From positions 166,423 through 230,422 of the forward strand of contig CALHWE010000012.1 of NCBI GenBank assembly GCA_938036785.1: 64,000 nt of DNA. Direction: 5' to 3'. The first letter of the stretch is position 1, and every line of letters begins with the position of its first letter. This stretch comes from an uncultured Candidatus Saccharibacteria bacterium (GTDB taxonomy: Bacteria > Patescibacteriota > Saccharimonadia > Saccharimonadales > Saccharimonadaceae). This document shows positions 8,835 to 17,927 of this stretch, piece after piece. Below the pieces are notes generated by a model, which saw only the letters and a program-made list of their open reading frames with translations, was not told the origin of the DNA and did no database searches. Both the position numbers and the translations under genes were made by a program.

Positions 8835-9920
8835 CTACGCTGCTGCGACTGCCTCTGCTTGCTCCTTGGGTGGTTCGAGGGCGTAGGTGGCTTTAGCGAC
8901 GCGCTTGAAGAGCGGTTTACTTTGGAGATTAAGAAGGATGGTGGTCTCCTTGACCTGGCGGCTCTTGAGGACGCGCTTGACGATCTCATCGCGGTGCAAT
9001 GGGCCACCCTCGTCGCGCAAGATACCAGCAATGATGTCAGCTACAGTGCCTTGGCTATAGCCCCAGATGTCGAGCGCATAAATGCCGCGGCCGATGAGGA
9101 TAAAGCGCTTGTCTTTGATGAGCTCGTTGTGGATGGCTTGCTTGGTGACGTTGCGGCGCTTGAAAGTGCTTTCCTTGATGCGCTGAGCAATCTCGCTAAA
9201 GTGCAGCGGCTTACCCTCATCTAGTAGGACGACGTAGATCTTGTCGCGGATATTCTTGGGATTAACGGTTGGCCACTTGCTCAGGCCCCACATATCTTTG
9301 AGGTGGGCTAGCTGGGTAGAGAGGCTGGCGAGGCCGCGCACTTGGTTGGGGTTCTCATAGGTGAGTTGGTCATGCAGGGCTTCGAGGCTGATGGGCGCAC
9401 CATGCTGCTTGATGGCGGCAACGATCTCATCCACACGGCTTCGCACCGCCTTCTCATCGCCGTATTCGGCAATGGCCAAGCCTTGGTGGTATTTGTCGGT
9501 CTCGTTGATGGGGGTGAGGCGGGCCGAAACTTCACCAATGAAGGCAATGTGGGCGCGCTGCTGCACCGTGGGTGTCTCGACGTCTAGCAGGCGCTGTGTG
9601 ATGTCTGAGACGCGTCCAACGCGGCCATTCTCGGAGAGGTCGCGGATGATGAGACGCTCGGCGTCGTGCAGGCCCTCTAGCTCGCCTGCTTCGGCGGCAA
9701 GCTTGAGGCGCACCACGATGGCTTTCTCGAGCTGGCGGACGCGCTCGCGCGTAATACCGAGCAGCTCGCCGATCTGCTCGAGCGTTTCGCGGCGCTCTTT
9801 GAGGCCAAAGCGACGCACGATGATCTCGCGCTCGCGGTCGTGTTCTTCGCCGACTGCATCAAGGATGGTAGCGATCGACGCAGCAAAAATTTCGGTTGGT
9901 TGTTTGGTTGTTTGGTTCAT
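8835..9920 (-). CDS. Sigma-70 region 4 fused to HARE-HTH domains
   Basis: About 361 residues. The first 90 resemble sigma-70 region 4: EIIVRRFGLKERRETLEQ, then IGELLGITRERVRQLEKA, the helix-turn-helix that reads -35 elements. No region 2 is present, so it is not a complete sigma factor. The rest contains at least two HARE-HTH-like winged helices (YENPNQVRGLASLSTQL; KPLHFSEIAQRI and RHVTKQ-like; GGPLHRDEIVKRVL), as in the RNA polymerase delta subunit RpoE. It is probably an RNA polymerase-associated regulator. ATG 9920 has GGAG at 9 nt; an ATG at 9935 lies directly against its AAGGA. A strong promoter sits upstream. Confidence 0.75.
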   Translation of the reverse strand: MNQTTKQPTEIFAASIATILDAVGEEHDREREIIVRRFGLKERRETLEQIGELLGITRERVRQLEKAIVVRLKLAAEAGELEGLHDAERLIIRDLSENGRVGRVSDITQRLLDVETPTVQQRAHIAFIGEVSARLTPINETDKYHQGLAIAEYGDEKAVRSRVDEIVAAIKQHGAPISLEALHDQLTYENPNQVRGLASLSTQLAHLKDMWGLSKWPTVNPKNIRDKIYVVLLDEGKPLHFSEIAQRIKESTFKRRNVTKQAIHNELIKDKRFILIGRGIYALDIWGYSQGTVADIIAGILRDEGGPLHRDEIVKRVLKSRQVKETTILLNLQSKPLFKRVAKATYALEPPKEQAEAVAAA

Positions 9921-9982
9921 GATTCGGTTCTCCATTTCCTTCTCAGTTGTTTGCGAATGCCCACTCGCACTTCTTACATTTG

Positions 9983-10011
9983 ATTATAGAATAATAGGTG
10001 ATATAAGTCAA
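9983..10011 (-). promoter_or_regulatory. Consensus promoter for the sigma4/HARE gene
   Basis: TTGACT at 10006-10011, a 17-bp spacer and TATAAT at 9983-9988, reading leftward. The leader to ATG 9920 is about 55 nt and carries the ribosome site. Confidence 0.75.
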
Positions 10012-10146
10012 TCGTTTCATCATAGAACTATTATAGCACACACTTTACGCTTATGGTAAACAATTTTTTGAGGCTTTTCATTTGCAAGTGATGTGGCGAG
10101 CATGACGGGGCAGTTGACGGGCTCGCAGCAATGCGGGCTGGCATAG

Positions 10147-10180
10147 AAAAACCAGCGGCCAGTACAGAGGAGCCGCTGGT
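10147..10180 (-). terminator. Terminator of topA
   Basis: ACCAGCGGC 10151-10159 pairs with GCCGCTGGT 10172-10180, followed on the minus strand by TTTTT. It separates topA from the downstream sigma4/HARE gene. Confidence 0.8.
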
Positions 10181-10198
10181 ATATGAGAGGTCGCCGGG

Positions 10199-12574
10199 TT
10201 AGGTGGTGCGCTTCTTGCGTGTGGTGGTGGTGCGGGTTGCGGTCTTGCGCCGGCTTCGTTTGGGTGGTGCGGCGGCCAAGATTTCGCGGGCTTGCGCCTC
10301 ATCCAGAGTTGTTGGATCAGTATCCTTGGGCACGCGCGCGTTGGTCTTGCCGTCAGTCACATATGGCCCCCAGCGTCCCTTGAGGATCTTGATAGCGCCA
10401 AAATCGGCGATGTGCTTCTCTGCCTCAGCCTTGAGCTTGGCGGCGTAGAGCACGCGAGCCTCAGCTTCGGTAATTTCGCGCGGGTCGTGCTCCTTCAGGC
10501 TGACGTAGAGCTTGCCTACCTGAATGTACGGCCCAAAGCGCCCGACGTTTGCTTTGATAGTCTGACCATCCTCAGTGGTGCCAACAGTGCGCGGTAGTTC
10601 GAAGGCCTTGAGGGCTTGCTCGAGCGTGACGGTCTCGATGCGCTCACCCTTGGGGAGTGGCGCAAACTGCGGCTTGGTCGTCTTATCCTCGCTACTGCCC
10701 AGCTGGAGCATTGGCCCAAAACGTCCAAAGCGGGCAAAGATCGGCTTGCCAGTCTTGGGGTGGGTACCAACCTCACGGTGAGCACCAACAGTACTGCGGT
10801 CGATGTCGCCGGATTTTTCGATGAGCTCGTGGAAGGGCTCGTAAAATTGGCGCAGCATAGCATTGCGTGCAAGCTTGCTGGCAGCAATGTCATCGAAATC
10901 GGTCTCGACGCGGGCGGTGAAGCCATAGTCAATAATGGGGTCGAAATGGTTCGTCAAGAAGCCAGCGATCAGCTCGCCCGCTGGGGTGGGCAGTAGCTTG
11001 CCACGGGTAGCACCAGTTTTTTCTTGGACGATGCGGCGAGTGACAACAGGGGTATTGTCGCTCGGTGTCTCACCGCTGCGCTCCAGGACGATGACATCGC
11101 GTGGCTCACCCTCGCTCTCGCCTCGCTCGGCATAGCCACGGGTCTGGATGGTGTTCATGATGGTGGCGTATGTGCTGGGCCGACCAATGCCAAGCTCTTC
11201 AAGCTTCTTGACGAGCGTCCCCTCGGTATAGCGCGCTGGTGGGCGGGCAAAGACCTGCCGCGCCTCGGCCTGTGTAAGCTCAAGGGCGGTGTGCTGGCTG
11301 ACTGATGGCAGGATGGTCGAATCCTTACCGCCATAGACGCGCAAAAAGCCATCAAACAGCACTGTCTGACCCTTTGTCTCAAATACGAATGTCTTCTCTG
11401 ACCTCAGCTGCGTGCTGTCGATGCTGATGGTAATGGTGGTGTTTTCTAACTTCGCAGCGGCCATTTGGCTGGCCAGGGTGCGCCGGCGGATGAGGTCGTA
11501 GAGCTTTTGGTCGTAGCTGCTGCCAGCGACGGATTCGCGGGCGATGTCGGTCGGGCGGATGGCCTCGTGAGCCTCTTGGGCACCAGCTGACTTCGTGGTG
11601 AAGGTGCGACTGTGTGAATAGTCGGCACCAAAGTGCTGAGTAATGTATGTACGGCTTGCGGCAATGGCCTGACGGCTGAGATTGACGCTATCGGTACGCA
11701 TATAGGTGATGAGCCCCTCTTGGTAGAGCTTCTGGGCGCTGGCCATGGTGGCGCGGCTGCCCATGCCGAGCTTGCTATTGGCCTCCTGCTGAAGGGTGCT
11801 GGTAGTAAATGGCGCAGCCGGGTTGCGCGTGCTGGGCGTTTTAGTGATATTGCTGACGGTGAAGCGAGCGCCACTCAGCCCTGCCAGGAAGTCGTGGGCG
11901 GCTTGCTCGCTGTCGAAGCGCTGCTTGAGCTCGGCCTTGAGCTCCTCGCCTTCTACCGCAAAGTGTGCCGTCACACGAAACTGTGCACTACTCGCAAAGT
12001 CGCGAATCTCACGCTCGCGCTCCACGAGCAGGCGGACCGCTGGGCTTTGCACACGGCCAGCTGATTTGCCACCCGGCACCTTGCGCCACACCACAGGGCT
12101 CAGCTCGAAGCCCACGATACGGTCGAGGATCTGCCGTGCCTGCTGAGCCTCCACGAGCTGCATATCTACGGTGCGAGGTTGTTTGATGGCCGCCTCGATG
12201 GCGGGCTTGGTAATCTCGTGGAACGTGATGCGTTTGGTGCGCTGTGGGTCTAGGCCAAGCACTTCGCACAGGTGCCAGGCAATTGCCTCCCCTTCGCGGT
12301 CTTCATCAGTTGCGAGCCACACATTATCCGCTCCAACCGCCTTCACGGCCTTCTTGAGCTCGGTGATGACCTTCTTTTTGTCTGGATCGATCTCGTAGAC
12401 GGTCTTGAAGTCGTTTTTGATATCAATTGGCGGTTGGCCATCCTTGGTCTTCTTGGGGATGGCGCGAATGTGCCCTACGCTCGAGAGCACCTGATATTCC
12501 TCACCCAGGTAGCGCTCGATTGTCTTGGCCTTGGCTGGGCTCTCGACGATGACTAGTTGTGTGTGTTTGCTCAT
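10199..12574 (-). CDS. topA: DNA topoisomerase I (type IA)
   Basis: Relaxes negative supercoils through a transient 5'-phosphotyrosine link. It has 791 residues. The toprim domain is at the start (VIVESPAKAKTIERYLG), with the metal-binding motif TDEDREGEAIAWH. Catalytic Tyr291 lies in EGLITYMRTDS. The C-terminus has no CxxC zinc ribbons; it carries three RFGPxxQxG-type repeats (GRFGRFGPMLQLG, VGRFGPYIQVG, GRWGPYVTDG) and a very basic tail (RSRRKTATRTTTTRKKRTT), as in many actinobacterial and CPR enzymes. A TATAAC box lies 11-25 nt upstream of ATG 12574. Confidence 0.95.
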   Translation of the reverse strand: MSKHTQLVIVESPAKAKTIERYLGEEYQVLSSVGHIRAIPKKTKDGQPPIDIKNDFKTVYEIDPDKKKVITELKKAVKAVGADNVWLATDEDREGEAIAWHLCEVLGLDPQRTKRITFHEITKPAIEAAIKQPRTVDMQLVEAQQARQILDRIVGFELSPVVWRKVPGGKSAGRVQSPAVRLLVEREREIRDFASSAQFRVTAHFAVEGEELKAELKQRFDSEQAAHDFLAGLSGARFTVSNITKTPSTRNPAAPFTTSTLQQEANSKLGMGSRATMASAQKLYQEGLITYMRTDSVNLSRQAIAASRTYITQHFGADYSHSRTFTTKSAGAQEAHEAIRPTDIARESVAGSSYDQKLYDLIRRRTLASQMAAAKLENTTITISIDSTQLRSEKTFVFETKGQTVLFDGFLRVYGGKDSTILPSVSQHTALELTQAEARQVFARPPARYTEGTLVKKLEELGIGRPSTYATIMNTIQTRGYAERGESEGEPRDVIVLERSGETPSDNTPVVTRRIVQEKTGATRGKLLPTPAGELIAGFLTNHFDPIIDYGFTARVETDFDDIAASKLARNAMLRQFYEPFHELIEKSGDIDRSTVGAHREVGTHPKTGKPIFARFGRFGPMLQLGSSEDKTTKPQFAPLPKGERIETVTLEQALKAFELPRTVGTTEDGQTIKANVGRFGPYIQVGKLYVSLKEHDPREITEAEARVLYAAKLKAEAEKHIADFGAIKILKGRWGPYVTDGKTNARVPKDTDPTTLDEAQAREILAAAPPKRSRRKTATRTTTTRKKRTT

Positions 12575-12858
12575 ATGATTATCTACTCGCTTGTTATAGT
12601 TATATGCTTGCTATTAACCTATCTAATCAAGCGCCTATGATACCGCAAAGTAGAGTGGAATGCAAATGGGGTGCATCTTGAGCTGCAACACTCCACCATC
12701 AACTCTCTGGGCAACTCACCACACAAGAAAATATCTGGAGGCTAGTCCGATACCCTCTCCCCCTCCCTGGCCTATAGGCAAGGGTATTGCTGACAGTGTG
12801 GAAAATATATAAGAAGCCTGGCTACCAATAAAGAATGCTGCACGAATCATCAATCGCA

Positions 12859-13569
12859 CTACCCACGCACGCGGCGTGTGCGACGCATATGGGTGCGAGG
12901 TTGCCGTGGTGAGGTGTGTGTTGTTGGGGTAGACTCGGTAGATTTGCTGTAGTCTTTAGCTTTGGCATAGTGGCCAGTGAGATAATCCTTCGCAGCGGCA
13001 ATACCAAGGACAGTACCTACAGCAACTGACCCTAGTGCTGCTACACCAGCACAACGCTCAAGCTTGCTCCCTTCAGGAGCGAGTGACTTGAGAAAATAGG
13101 CAGCAATTGCTATATTATCTGCTGCCATACTGAGCTTGCCGGATTTTGGCGTACGGAAGGCTTCATCATTTGTGAGGCCATGATAGACGGTCGCGCCAGC
13201 ATTGACGGCATTCTTAGCGGCAATTGTTGCTAGAACTGATTTGGGTACAACATAGAGCTTGCCTGCTATTATACCAATCACTGCCATACCGAATTTGTCG
13301 CAAAAAGCATCAAACCCTGCACCAAAGTCACTTTCTTGGCCTAAGCATCGCGCTGCTAGGCCATCTCCTAAGTCACATGCACGACCACCAAGTATCATGA
13401 GTGCGCCAATGATCTGGCCAGCTTTGTCGTTCTCCTTTGTTGCAGTGTCAAATTTCTGAGCACCGGCAGCTACTAACCCTAGCCCAGTAGCCGAGATGGC
13501 ATTTGGCACTGTAGGAATATCTCTCATGTGATATTTGCGTTGTCTTGGGGTTTGCTCTGCTATCGCCAT
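12859..13569 (-). CDS. CDP-alcohol phosphatidyltransferase family protein
   Basis: About 236 residues. The full family signature DxxDGxxAR-x8-GxxxDxxxD is present without mismatch (D-L-G-D-G-L-A-A-R to G-A-G-F-D-A-F-C-D), so the four metal-binding aspartates are intact. Such enzymes move a phosphatidyl group from CDP-diacylglycerol to an alcohol such as glycerol phosphate or inositol phosphate; the acceptor cannot be read from sequence. Hydrophobic helices follow, then a basic Ser/Thr/Arg tail. It starts 24 nt after dprA and may be co-transcribed, although TATACT touches ATG 13569. An alternative start is Met15. Confidence 0.8.
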   Translation of the reverse strand: MAIAEQTPRQRKYHMRDIPTVPNAISATGLGLVAAGAQKFDTATKENDKAGQIIGALMILGGRACDLGDGLAARCLGQESDFGAGFDAFCDKFGMAVIGIIAGKLYVVPKSVLATIAAKNAVNAGATVYHGLTNDEAFRTPKSGKLSMAADNIAIAAYFLKSLAPEGSKLERCAGVAALGSVAVGTVLGIAAAKDYLTGHYAKAKDYSKSTESTPTTHTSPRQPRTHMRRTRRVRG

Positions 13570-13593
13570 AGTATATGGTACTGTACCATAATA

Positions 13594-14472
13594 CTAAGCC
13601 AATGTCCACTGGTTGGCACCAAGTGAGCGGATAACGCCGTTAATCTCCAGCATCGTCAACGCAATGGTAAACTCGCTGATGGGTGTGCCTAGGCGGCGCT
13701 GCATTTCTTCGCCGTCGCGCAGGCCTTGGCGTAGCAGCTTGATGATGACAGCCTCGAGCGGTGTACTACCCAGTGGTAGGGTGGCATTCTCGCTCTGCTG
13801 ACGCTGGGGTGGTGTGATGGTCATGACAGCGAGGATATCGGCTGGGCTGGTGGCGGGCAACGCGCCTTGCTTGAGGAGGTTGTTGCAGCCCTGCGAGAGT
13901 GGGCTGGTGATATTGCCTGGCACCACAAAGACGTCCTTGCCTTGCTCGAGTGCATGGGCGGCAGTGTTGAGCGTGCCACTGCGCTCGGCCGCCTCGGTAA
14001 TGACGACGACGTCGGCCAGGCCAGCGACGAGGCGGTTGCGCTCGAGGAAGCTCCAGCTGCCAAAGCGGTAGCCATCTCCCGCCAAGTGCTCCGACAGCAC
14101 TGCCCCACCCTTGGCAACGATATCACCCGCAAGCGCAGTATGGTTGGCCGGATAGATTCGCGGCAAGCCATTGCCGAGCACGGCGATCGTCGTGCCTCCC
14201 ACCGCTACGCAGGCCTGGTGCGCAATGCTGTCAATCCCGAGAGCGAGCCCGCTGATGATGATCACTCCTTGGCGGGTCAGCTCGCGGGCGAATTGCTCCG
14301 TCACCTCCCGGCCATAGCGCGTGGGTCGGCGCGACCCAACGATTGCCACACTCGGGCGGCGTTCCTCGGGCAGTGTGCCGAGGTAGTGAATCTGCTGCGG
14401 TGGCTTGGCAATATGGCAGAGTGGATTGAGGTATTGGTGGGCTTGTGGTGTGGTGTGATTGATCTGTTGCAT
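13594..14472 (-). CDS. dprA: DNA processing protein DprA
   Basis: Binds incoming single-stranded DNA and loads RecA during natural transformation. It has 292 residues. The Rossmann-like core is clear: SVAIVGSRRPTRYGREV, ISGLALGIDSIAHQ, AVLGNGLPRIYP, SFLERNRLVAGLAD and ERSGTLNTAAHALEQGKDVF. A C-terminal winged-helix (DML1-like) domain follows. The N-terminal SAM domain is much reduced. ATG 14472 (MQQINH) is chosen over TTG 14505, which would start inside the divergent -35 palindrome. The intact gene suggests competence, in keeping with the pilin-like protein elsewhere in the window. Confidence 0.9.
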   Translation of the reverse strand: MQQINHTTPQAHQYLNPLCHIAKPPQQIHYLGTLPEERRPSVAIVGSRRPTRYGREVTEQFARELTRQGVIIISGLALGIDSIAHQACVAVGGTTIAVLGNGLPRIYPANHTALAGDIVAKGGAVLSEHLAGDGYRFGSWSFLERNRLVAGLADVVVITEAAERSGTLNTAAHALEQGKDVFVVPGNITSPLSQGCNNLLKQGALPATSPADILAVMTITPPQRQQSENATLPLGSTPLEAVIIKLLRQGLRDGEEMQRRLGTPISEFTIALTMLEINGVIRSLGANQWTLA

Positions 14473-14490
14473 AATTTGTGCTGAAAAGTG

Positions 14491-14519
14491 TTGACATTTT
14501 GTCAAGCGGGTGCTAGTAT
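14491..14519 (+). promoter_or_regulatory. Promoter with palindromic -35, divergent from dprA
   Basis: TTGACA 14491-14496, 17-bp spacer, TAGTAT 14514-14519, reading rightward. The -35 belongs to the palindrome TTGACA-ttt-TGTCAA (14491-14505), which offers a -35-like hexamer toward dprA as well and could also be an operator. Confidence 0.65.
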
Positions 14520-14525
14520 CATAAG

Positions 14526-14804
14526 TGATTGATTGAGCGCAAGCTCGTTCAAGTACCTTATACCCCCTATTTTAACATAGTTACCCCAGTGTTTTCACGA
14601 AGGTAACGTGTTAGGTTGCACACAATCTGTGCTGTAGTTATCTACCCTCCACTGCAGCACCGTTAGACAGGGTTGTGTGCTTACTAACCCCTTTGTCCAG
14701 CGGATCTCGTATGTGTGAGTAGATCACGTATACCCTGATTGGGTGGGACGAAGGGCAAATCAAGCGCTCATAGTGATGCCCACCCTTACTATGAGCGCTT
14801 TTTT
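14526..14804 (+). ncRNA. Putative structured non-coding RNA of unknown class
   Basis: A consensus promoter, no plausible coding frame, and an intrinsic terminator bound a transcript of about 280 nt. Internal pairings: GAGC-gcaa-GCTC near the 5' end; GTTACC 14579-14584 with GGTAAC 14602-14607; a long arm GTTAG...GCACACAA (14609-14624) with TTGTGTGC...CTAAC (about 14673-14688) broken by a 3x3 internal loop, enclosing GTGCTGTAG with CTGCAGCAC; GGGTGGG 14741-14747 with CCCACCC 14779-14785 in the terminator loop, a possible pseudoknot. I saw no RNase P, tmRNA or SRP RNA core motif. 6S RNA is not excluded, but the multi-hairpin shape fits it poorly. Confidence 0.6.
14762..14804 (+). terminator. Strong intrinsic terminator of the ncRNA
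   Basis: A perfect 13-bp stem (AAGCGCTCATAGT with ACTATGAGCGCTT), a 13-nt loop containing CCCACCC, then T6. GGGTGGG upstream can pair with the loop, so it may also act as an antiterminator arm. Confidence 0.85.
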
Positions 14805-15461
14805 GTTGGAGTGAGTTGGTGATGAGCTACCCGTACAGGAGTTATTTTAAGCTGATTCTACTATCTCTGGTAGTGGCTAAGATCTCAGTGTCCTGGTGTT
14901 TTTGGTTTGTCTATAGAGCAAAGAATTATTAGCGTAAAGACTGTGTAATGTAGAATATTTAATAAGTAGCCCTTCCTTCGCGTTACTATACCCTCTGGTA
15001 CGGTATGTGGGAGGTAAGACGCAGATAAATAAGAGCGACATGCCAAGAGTTCGTGCAATTGACACGCGCTTCCATCAGATATTACTATATAGCTTAACGC
15101 ACACAAAATCTATGGTTGAACAATACTTTTCACCATGTTTTTCTCTGTTATTGCGCAGTGAACTGATTATTTATTCAAGTGAGAGATACGCCAGAAAATG
15201 CTGTTATACGCTAGTGAGCACTAGAGCTGAGCTGTGTTGCTACGTGCTGGCTGCTTGTCGTCTGGAGTAGTGTTTGGATCAACATAGTACTTGGGGATGC
15301 TATGAGCCTGGTTTTCTAGCTCTTCCCAGTATGGGCGTGGCATTATAGTAGTACATTTTGCATTGTATGACAAATATCTATACTACATGCAGGGGTAATG
15401 CGTCCTCTGTTTCTCCTCTGTCAACTACTATTATAAATTTGTATTTAGCCCCGCAAAGCGC
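14805..15461. other. Intergenic region, nothing recognised
   Basis: AT-rich stretch between the ncRNA terminator and the protease promoter. The longest frame (15007-15270) has poor composition and no ribosome site. Confidence 0.5.
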
Positions 15462-15467
15462 TATAAT
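15462..15467 (+). promoter_or_regulatory. -10 box of the protease gene
   Basis: TATAAT ends 9 nt before ATG 15477; no Shine-Dalgarno is present, so the mRNA is probably leaderless. Confidence 0.6.
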
Positions 15468-15476
15468 GGCCAAACC

Positions 15477-16682
15477 ATGACAGAAATGGCAGTTCGAGAA
15501 CATAATTCTCATTCATGTTCGCCTCGCCCCGGGACGCGAATGGAGCGACGACTCCAACAAAAGCTCCAGCGGGAGAAGAAAAAGAATTTTGGCAAAAAGG
15601 TAATTAGTGCAGCGGTAGGCGCCGTGATTGGCTGCATGCCAATGGCTGGTGTGGTCTATGCCAAGCATGCTCAGCGCGAGGCGCAGCGGCCATATGAGCC
15701 ACTGCCGCCATGCATGGCAGTTGGCCGATCTTCGTCGCTTGACCTCACGCAGCCCGAGACGGTAGCTCAGCGCTCACCGGTGGGCATAGCTGAAGCGCTG
15801 GGCGATCGCGAGTCGCTGGAGCAGCAAAAGCGCGAGGCTTTGCAAGCAGTGCAGCACTCCATCGTCAAGATAGAAGCTCACTCTCATAATATGGCGGAGG
15901 CAGGCAGCGTGGATATCACTGGCAGTGGCTACATCATAGCAATGCCAAATGGCAAACCTATGGTGATGACGGCTGCCCATGTGGTGTCTAACAAGTATCC
16001 TATCCGCCAAACAGACATTACCTTCCGCACGACGGATGGCCAGACTCATAAGATACAAAAAGGCTGTCATAATGGCGAAGCACCGCCCGAAGGCCAGTGG
16101 AGCTCTGGCATGCCTGATGTAGCAGCATTGAGGCCGCATGATGAGCTGCCAGGTAGCTCATCACTCCAGCTTGCAACAGATGAGGAGATAGCGGCAGCGA
16201 CACAGGCTGGCCAGCCATTCTTTGCAGTGGGCTTCCCTGCTAATGCTCCAGTGGAATGGGGGCAACCGATTGCCACGCCGCAGGTCGATGTGCTCCTCCC
16301 TGCTGGGCAGCGTGGGGCTGATGGCAAGATGGCTATGATCTCGGGCCTTGAGCGGTCGGCTAAGGATGCAAATGATGTTGACGGGCTAGATGATGCCGTT
16401 TTGCCTGGTATGTCGGGCGGTGTGGTTGTTGTGCGTACTCCATCTGGTGAGATGAAGGTCGTTGGGATGGTGCAAGCAGTAGCCCAGCCAGCCACTGCTG
16501 CCGAGCTGAGCGCGTATGGTATTGTAGATGACCCAGAGACGGTACGTGCATATGAGCCACGCATTGCCTATCTCGGGAGTCTCACAGAGGCACAAGAGGC
16601 GTCTACGAGCCTACAAGCAGAAGATGAGTGGTCGGCAAAGAGAGTAATAATGGACCTTGGTGCAGTCTTTCGCAAAGATTAG
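15477..16682 (+). CDS. Membrane-anchored trypsin-like serine protease
   Basis: 401 residues. A basic N-terminus and one hydrophobic segment (about 43-62, VISAAVGAVIGCMPMAGVVYA) suggest a signal anchor that places the catalytic domain outside. The chymotrypsin-fold triad is visible: His168 in MTAAHVV, Asp214 in MPDVAAL and Ser313 in LPGMSGGVVV. A GSGYII strand precedes the His as in HtrA/DegP and Glu-endopeptidase relatives, but there is no PDZ domain after it. The substrate is unknown; a role in surface protein processing or host attack is inference. Confidence 0.8.
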   Translation: MTEMAVREHNSHSCSPRPGTRMERRLQQKLQREKKKNFGKKVISAAVGAVIGCMPMAGVVYAKHAQREAQRPYEPLPPCMAVGRSSSLDLTQPETVAQRSPVGIAEALGDRESLEQQKREALQAVQHSIVKIEAHSHNMAEAGSVDITGSGYIIAMPNGKPMVMTAAHVVSNKYPIRQTDITFRTTDGQTHKIQKGCHNGEAPPEGQWSSGMPDVAALRPHDELPGSSSLQLATDEEIAAATQAGQPFFAVGFPANAPVEWGQPIATPQVDVLLPAGQRGADGKMAMISGLERSAKDANDVDGLDDAVLPGMSGGVVVVRTPSGEMKVVGMVQAVAQPATAAELSAYGIVDDPETVRAYEPRIAYLGSLTEAQEASTSLQAEDEWSAKRVIMDLGAVFRKD

Positions 16683-16738
16683 CTTAGAAGGCCATAGAAG
16701 GTGAAGCTCTGCCCTATTCTGTGCTATACTAAATCACT

Positions 16739-17851
16739 ATGAAACATCTCTGGCATTCTCATCACCCTTTTCGTATTTTTTGGTTTTCGGCGCTGCTGAC
16801 AGTGCTGCTGGGCGGGGCGATTTTTGGCCATTTGGGGGTGAGCGGCTTGTGGCTGTTTACCATCCTGGTGCTGCTAGAGGTGACCTTTAGCTTCGATAAT
16901 GCCGTCATTAATAGCCGCGTCTTGGCGAGCCTGAGCCCACTGTGGCAAAAGATTTTCCTGACGGTGGGGATCTTTATTGCAGTGTTTGTGGTGCGTTTTG
17001 TGCTGCCGATCGTTATTGTGATGGTGGCAAGTGGACACGACTTCTCAACAGTGATCGATCTCGCGCTACATAAGCCAGCGGAGTATGGGCACATCCTCCA
17101 CGCTGCGTCGCCAATGATCGATGCCTTTGGCGGGGCGTTTTTGATCATGATTGGCCTAAGTTACTTTATGGACTACAACAAGCGGGTGCACTGGATGCGG
17201 CACGTTGAGCCATGGCTAGCCAAGGCGGGGCGCTTCGAGAACCTCAAGGTATGTGTGATGCTGGCGGTGGCAGCGGTGCTGTACTTCACGGTGGAGCGGC
17301 AGTATGAGTCGGTGGTGCTGATCTCATCTATCCTAGGAATCTTGCTGCATATTGGACTGGAACTCTTTGGCTCGTTCTTTCATGACGATACGGCGCAGTC
17401 TCTCAAGGCAAAAACAGGCTGGGCGGCCTTTGCTAGCCTGATGTACTTGGAGGTGCTGGACGCGAGCTTTAGCTTCGATGGGGTGATTGGTGCATTTGCT
17501 ATCACTAGTAGTATTGTCTTGATTGTAGCGGGCCTTGGGGCGGGTGCCATCTGGGTGCGCTCACTCACAGTCTATCTACTACGGACGGGTGCACTGGGTA
17601 AATATAAGTATCTTGAGAATGGTGCACACTGGGCCATTATGGCGCTGGGTGTGATGATGATCGCCAAGCTGTTCCACGTGGAACTGCCTGAATGGGCGAC
17701 CGGTGGGCTGGGCCTTGTCTTTATTAGCTTGGCAGTCGGCAGTAGCATCCTCGAGACTCGTGCCATTAACCTCCAGGCTGCAACCGCAAACACCGTCCAC
17801 CACGCTGAGCAGCGCTTCAAGCGTGGGGTGAAGAAGATTGTGAAGCACTAG
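16739..17851 (+). CDS. DUF475/TerC-like integral membrane protein
   Basis: 370 residues with about nine membrane helices. The paired acidic motifs typical of TerC/DUF475 proteins are present twice: LEVTFSFDNAVIN near residue 50 and LEVLDASFSFDGVIGAF in the second half. This suggests an inverted-repeat transporter, perhaps for a divalent metal such as Mn2+. The family was named for tellurite resistance, but no tellurite genes lie nearby. TGC-TATACT (16725-16730) ends 8 nt before ATG 16739 and there is no ribosome site, so translation is probably leaderless. Confidence 0.82.
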   Translation: MKHLWHSHHPFRIFWFSALLTVLLGGAIFGHLGVSGLWLFTILVLLEVTFSFDNAVINSRVLASLSPLWQKIFLTVGIFIAVFVVRFVLPIVIVMVASGHDFSTVIDLALHKPAEYGHILHAASPMIDAFGGAFLIMIGLSYFMDYNKRVHWMRHVEPWLAKAGRFENLKVCVMLAVAAVLYFTVERQYESVVLISSILGILLHIGLELFGSFFHDDTAQSLKAKTGWAAFASLMYLEVLDASFSFDGVIGAFAITSSIVLIVAGLGAGAIWVRSLTVYLLRTGALGKYKYLENGAHWAIMALGVMMIAKLFHVELPEWATGGLGLVFISLAVGSSILETRAINLQAATANTVHHAEQRFKRGVKKIVKH

Positions 17852-17927
17852 ATGTTGCTCTAAACAAAAGCTACAAACTCACCACTGATCATATCATCGA
17901 GAGATAAAATACGCTCGAAATAATGTA

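Noticed and set aside
14524..14804. RNase P, tmRNA, SRP or 6S identity for the ncRNA
   Set aside because: The GGAAAGTCC/ACAGA core of RNase P, the tRNA-like ends of tmRNA and the GGAAGG/AGCAG domain of SRP RNA were not seen; 6S fits poorly because there are several separate hairpins. Left unnamed.
15007..15270. 87-codon frame between the ncRNA and the protease gene
   Set aside because: Irregular composition with no upstream signals; likely chance.
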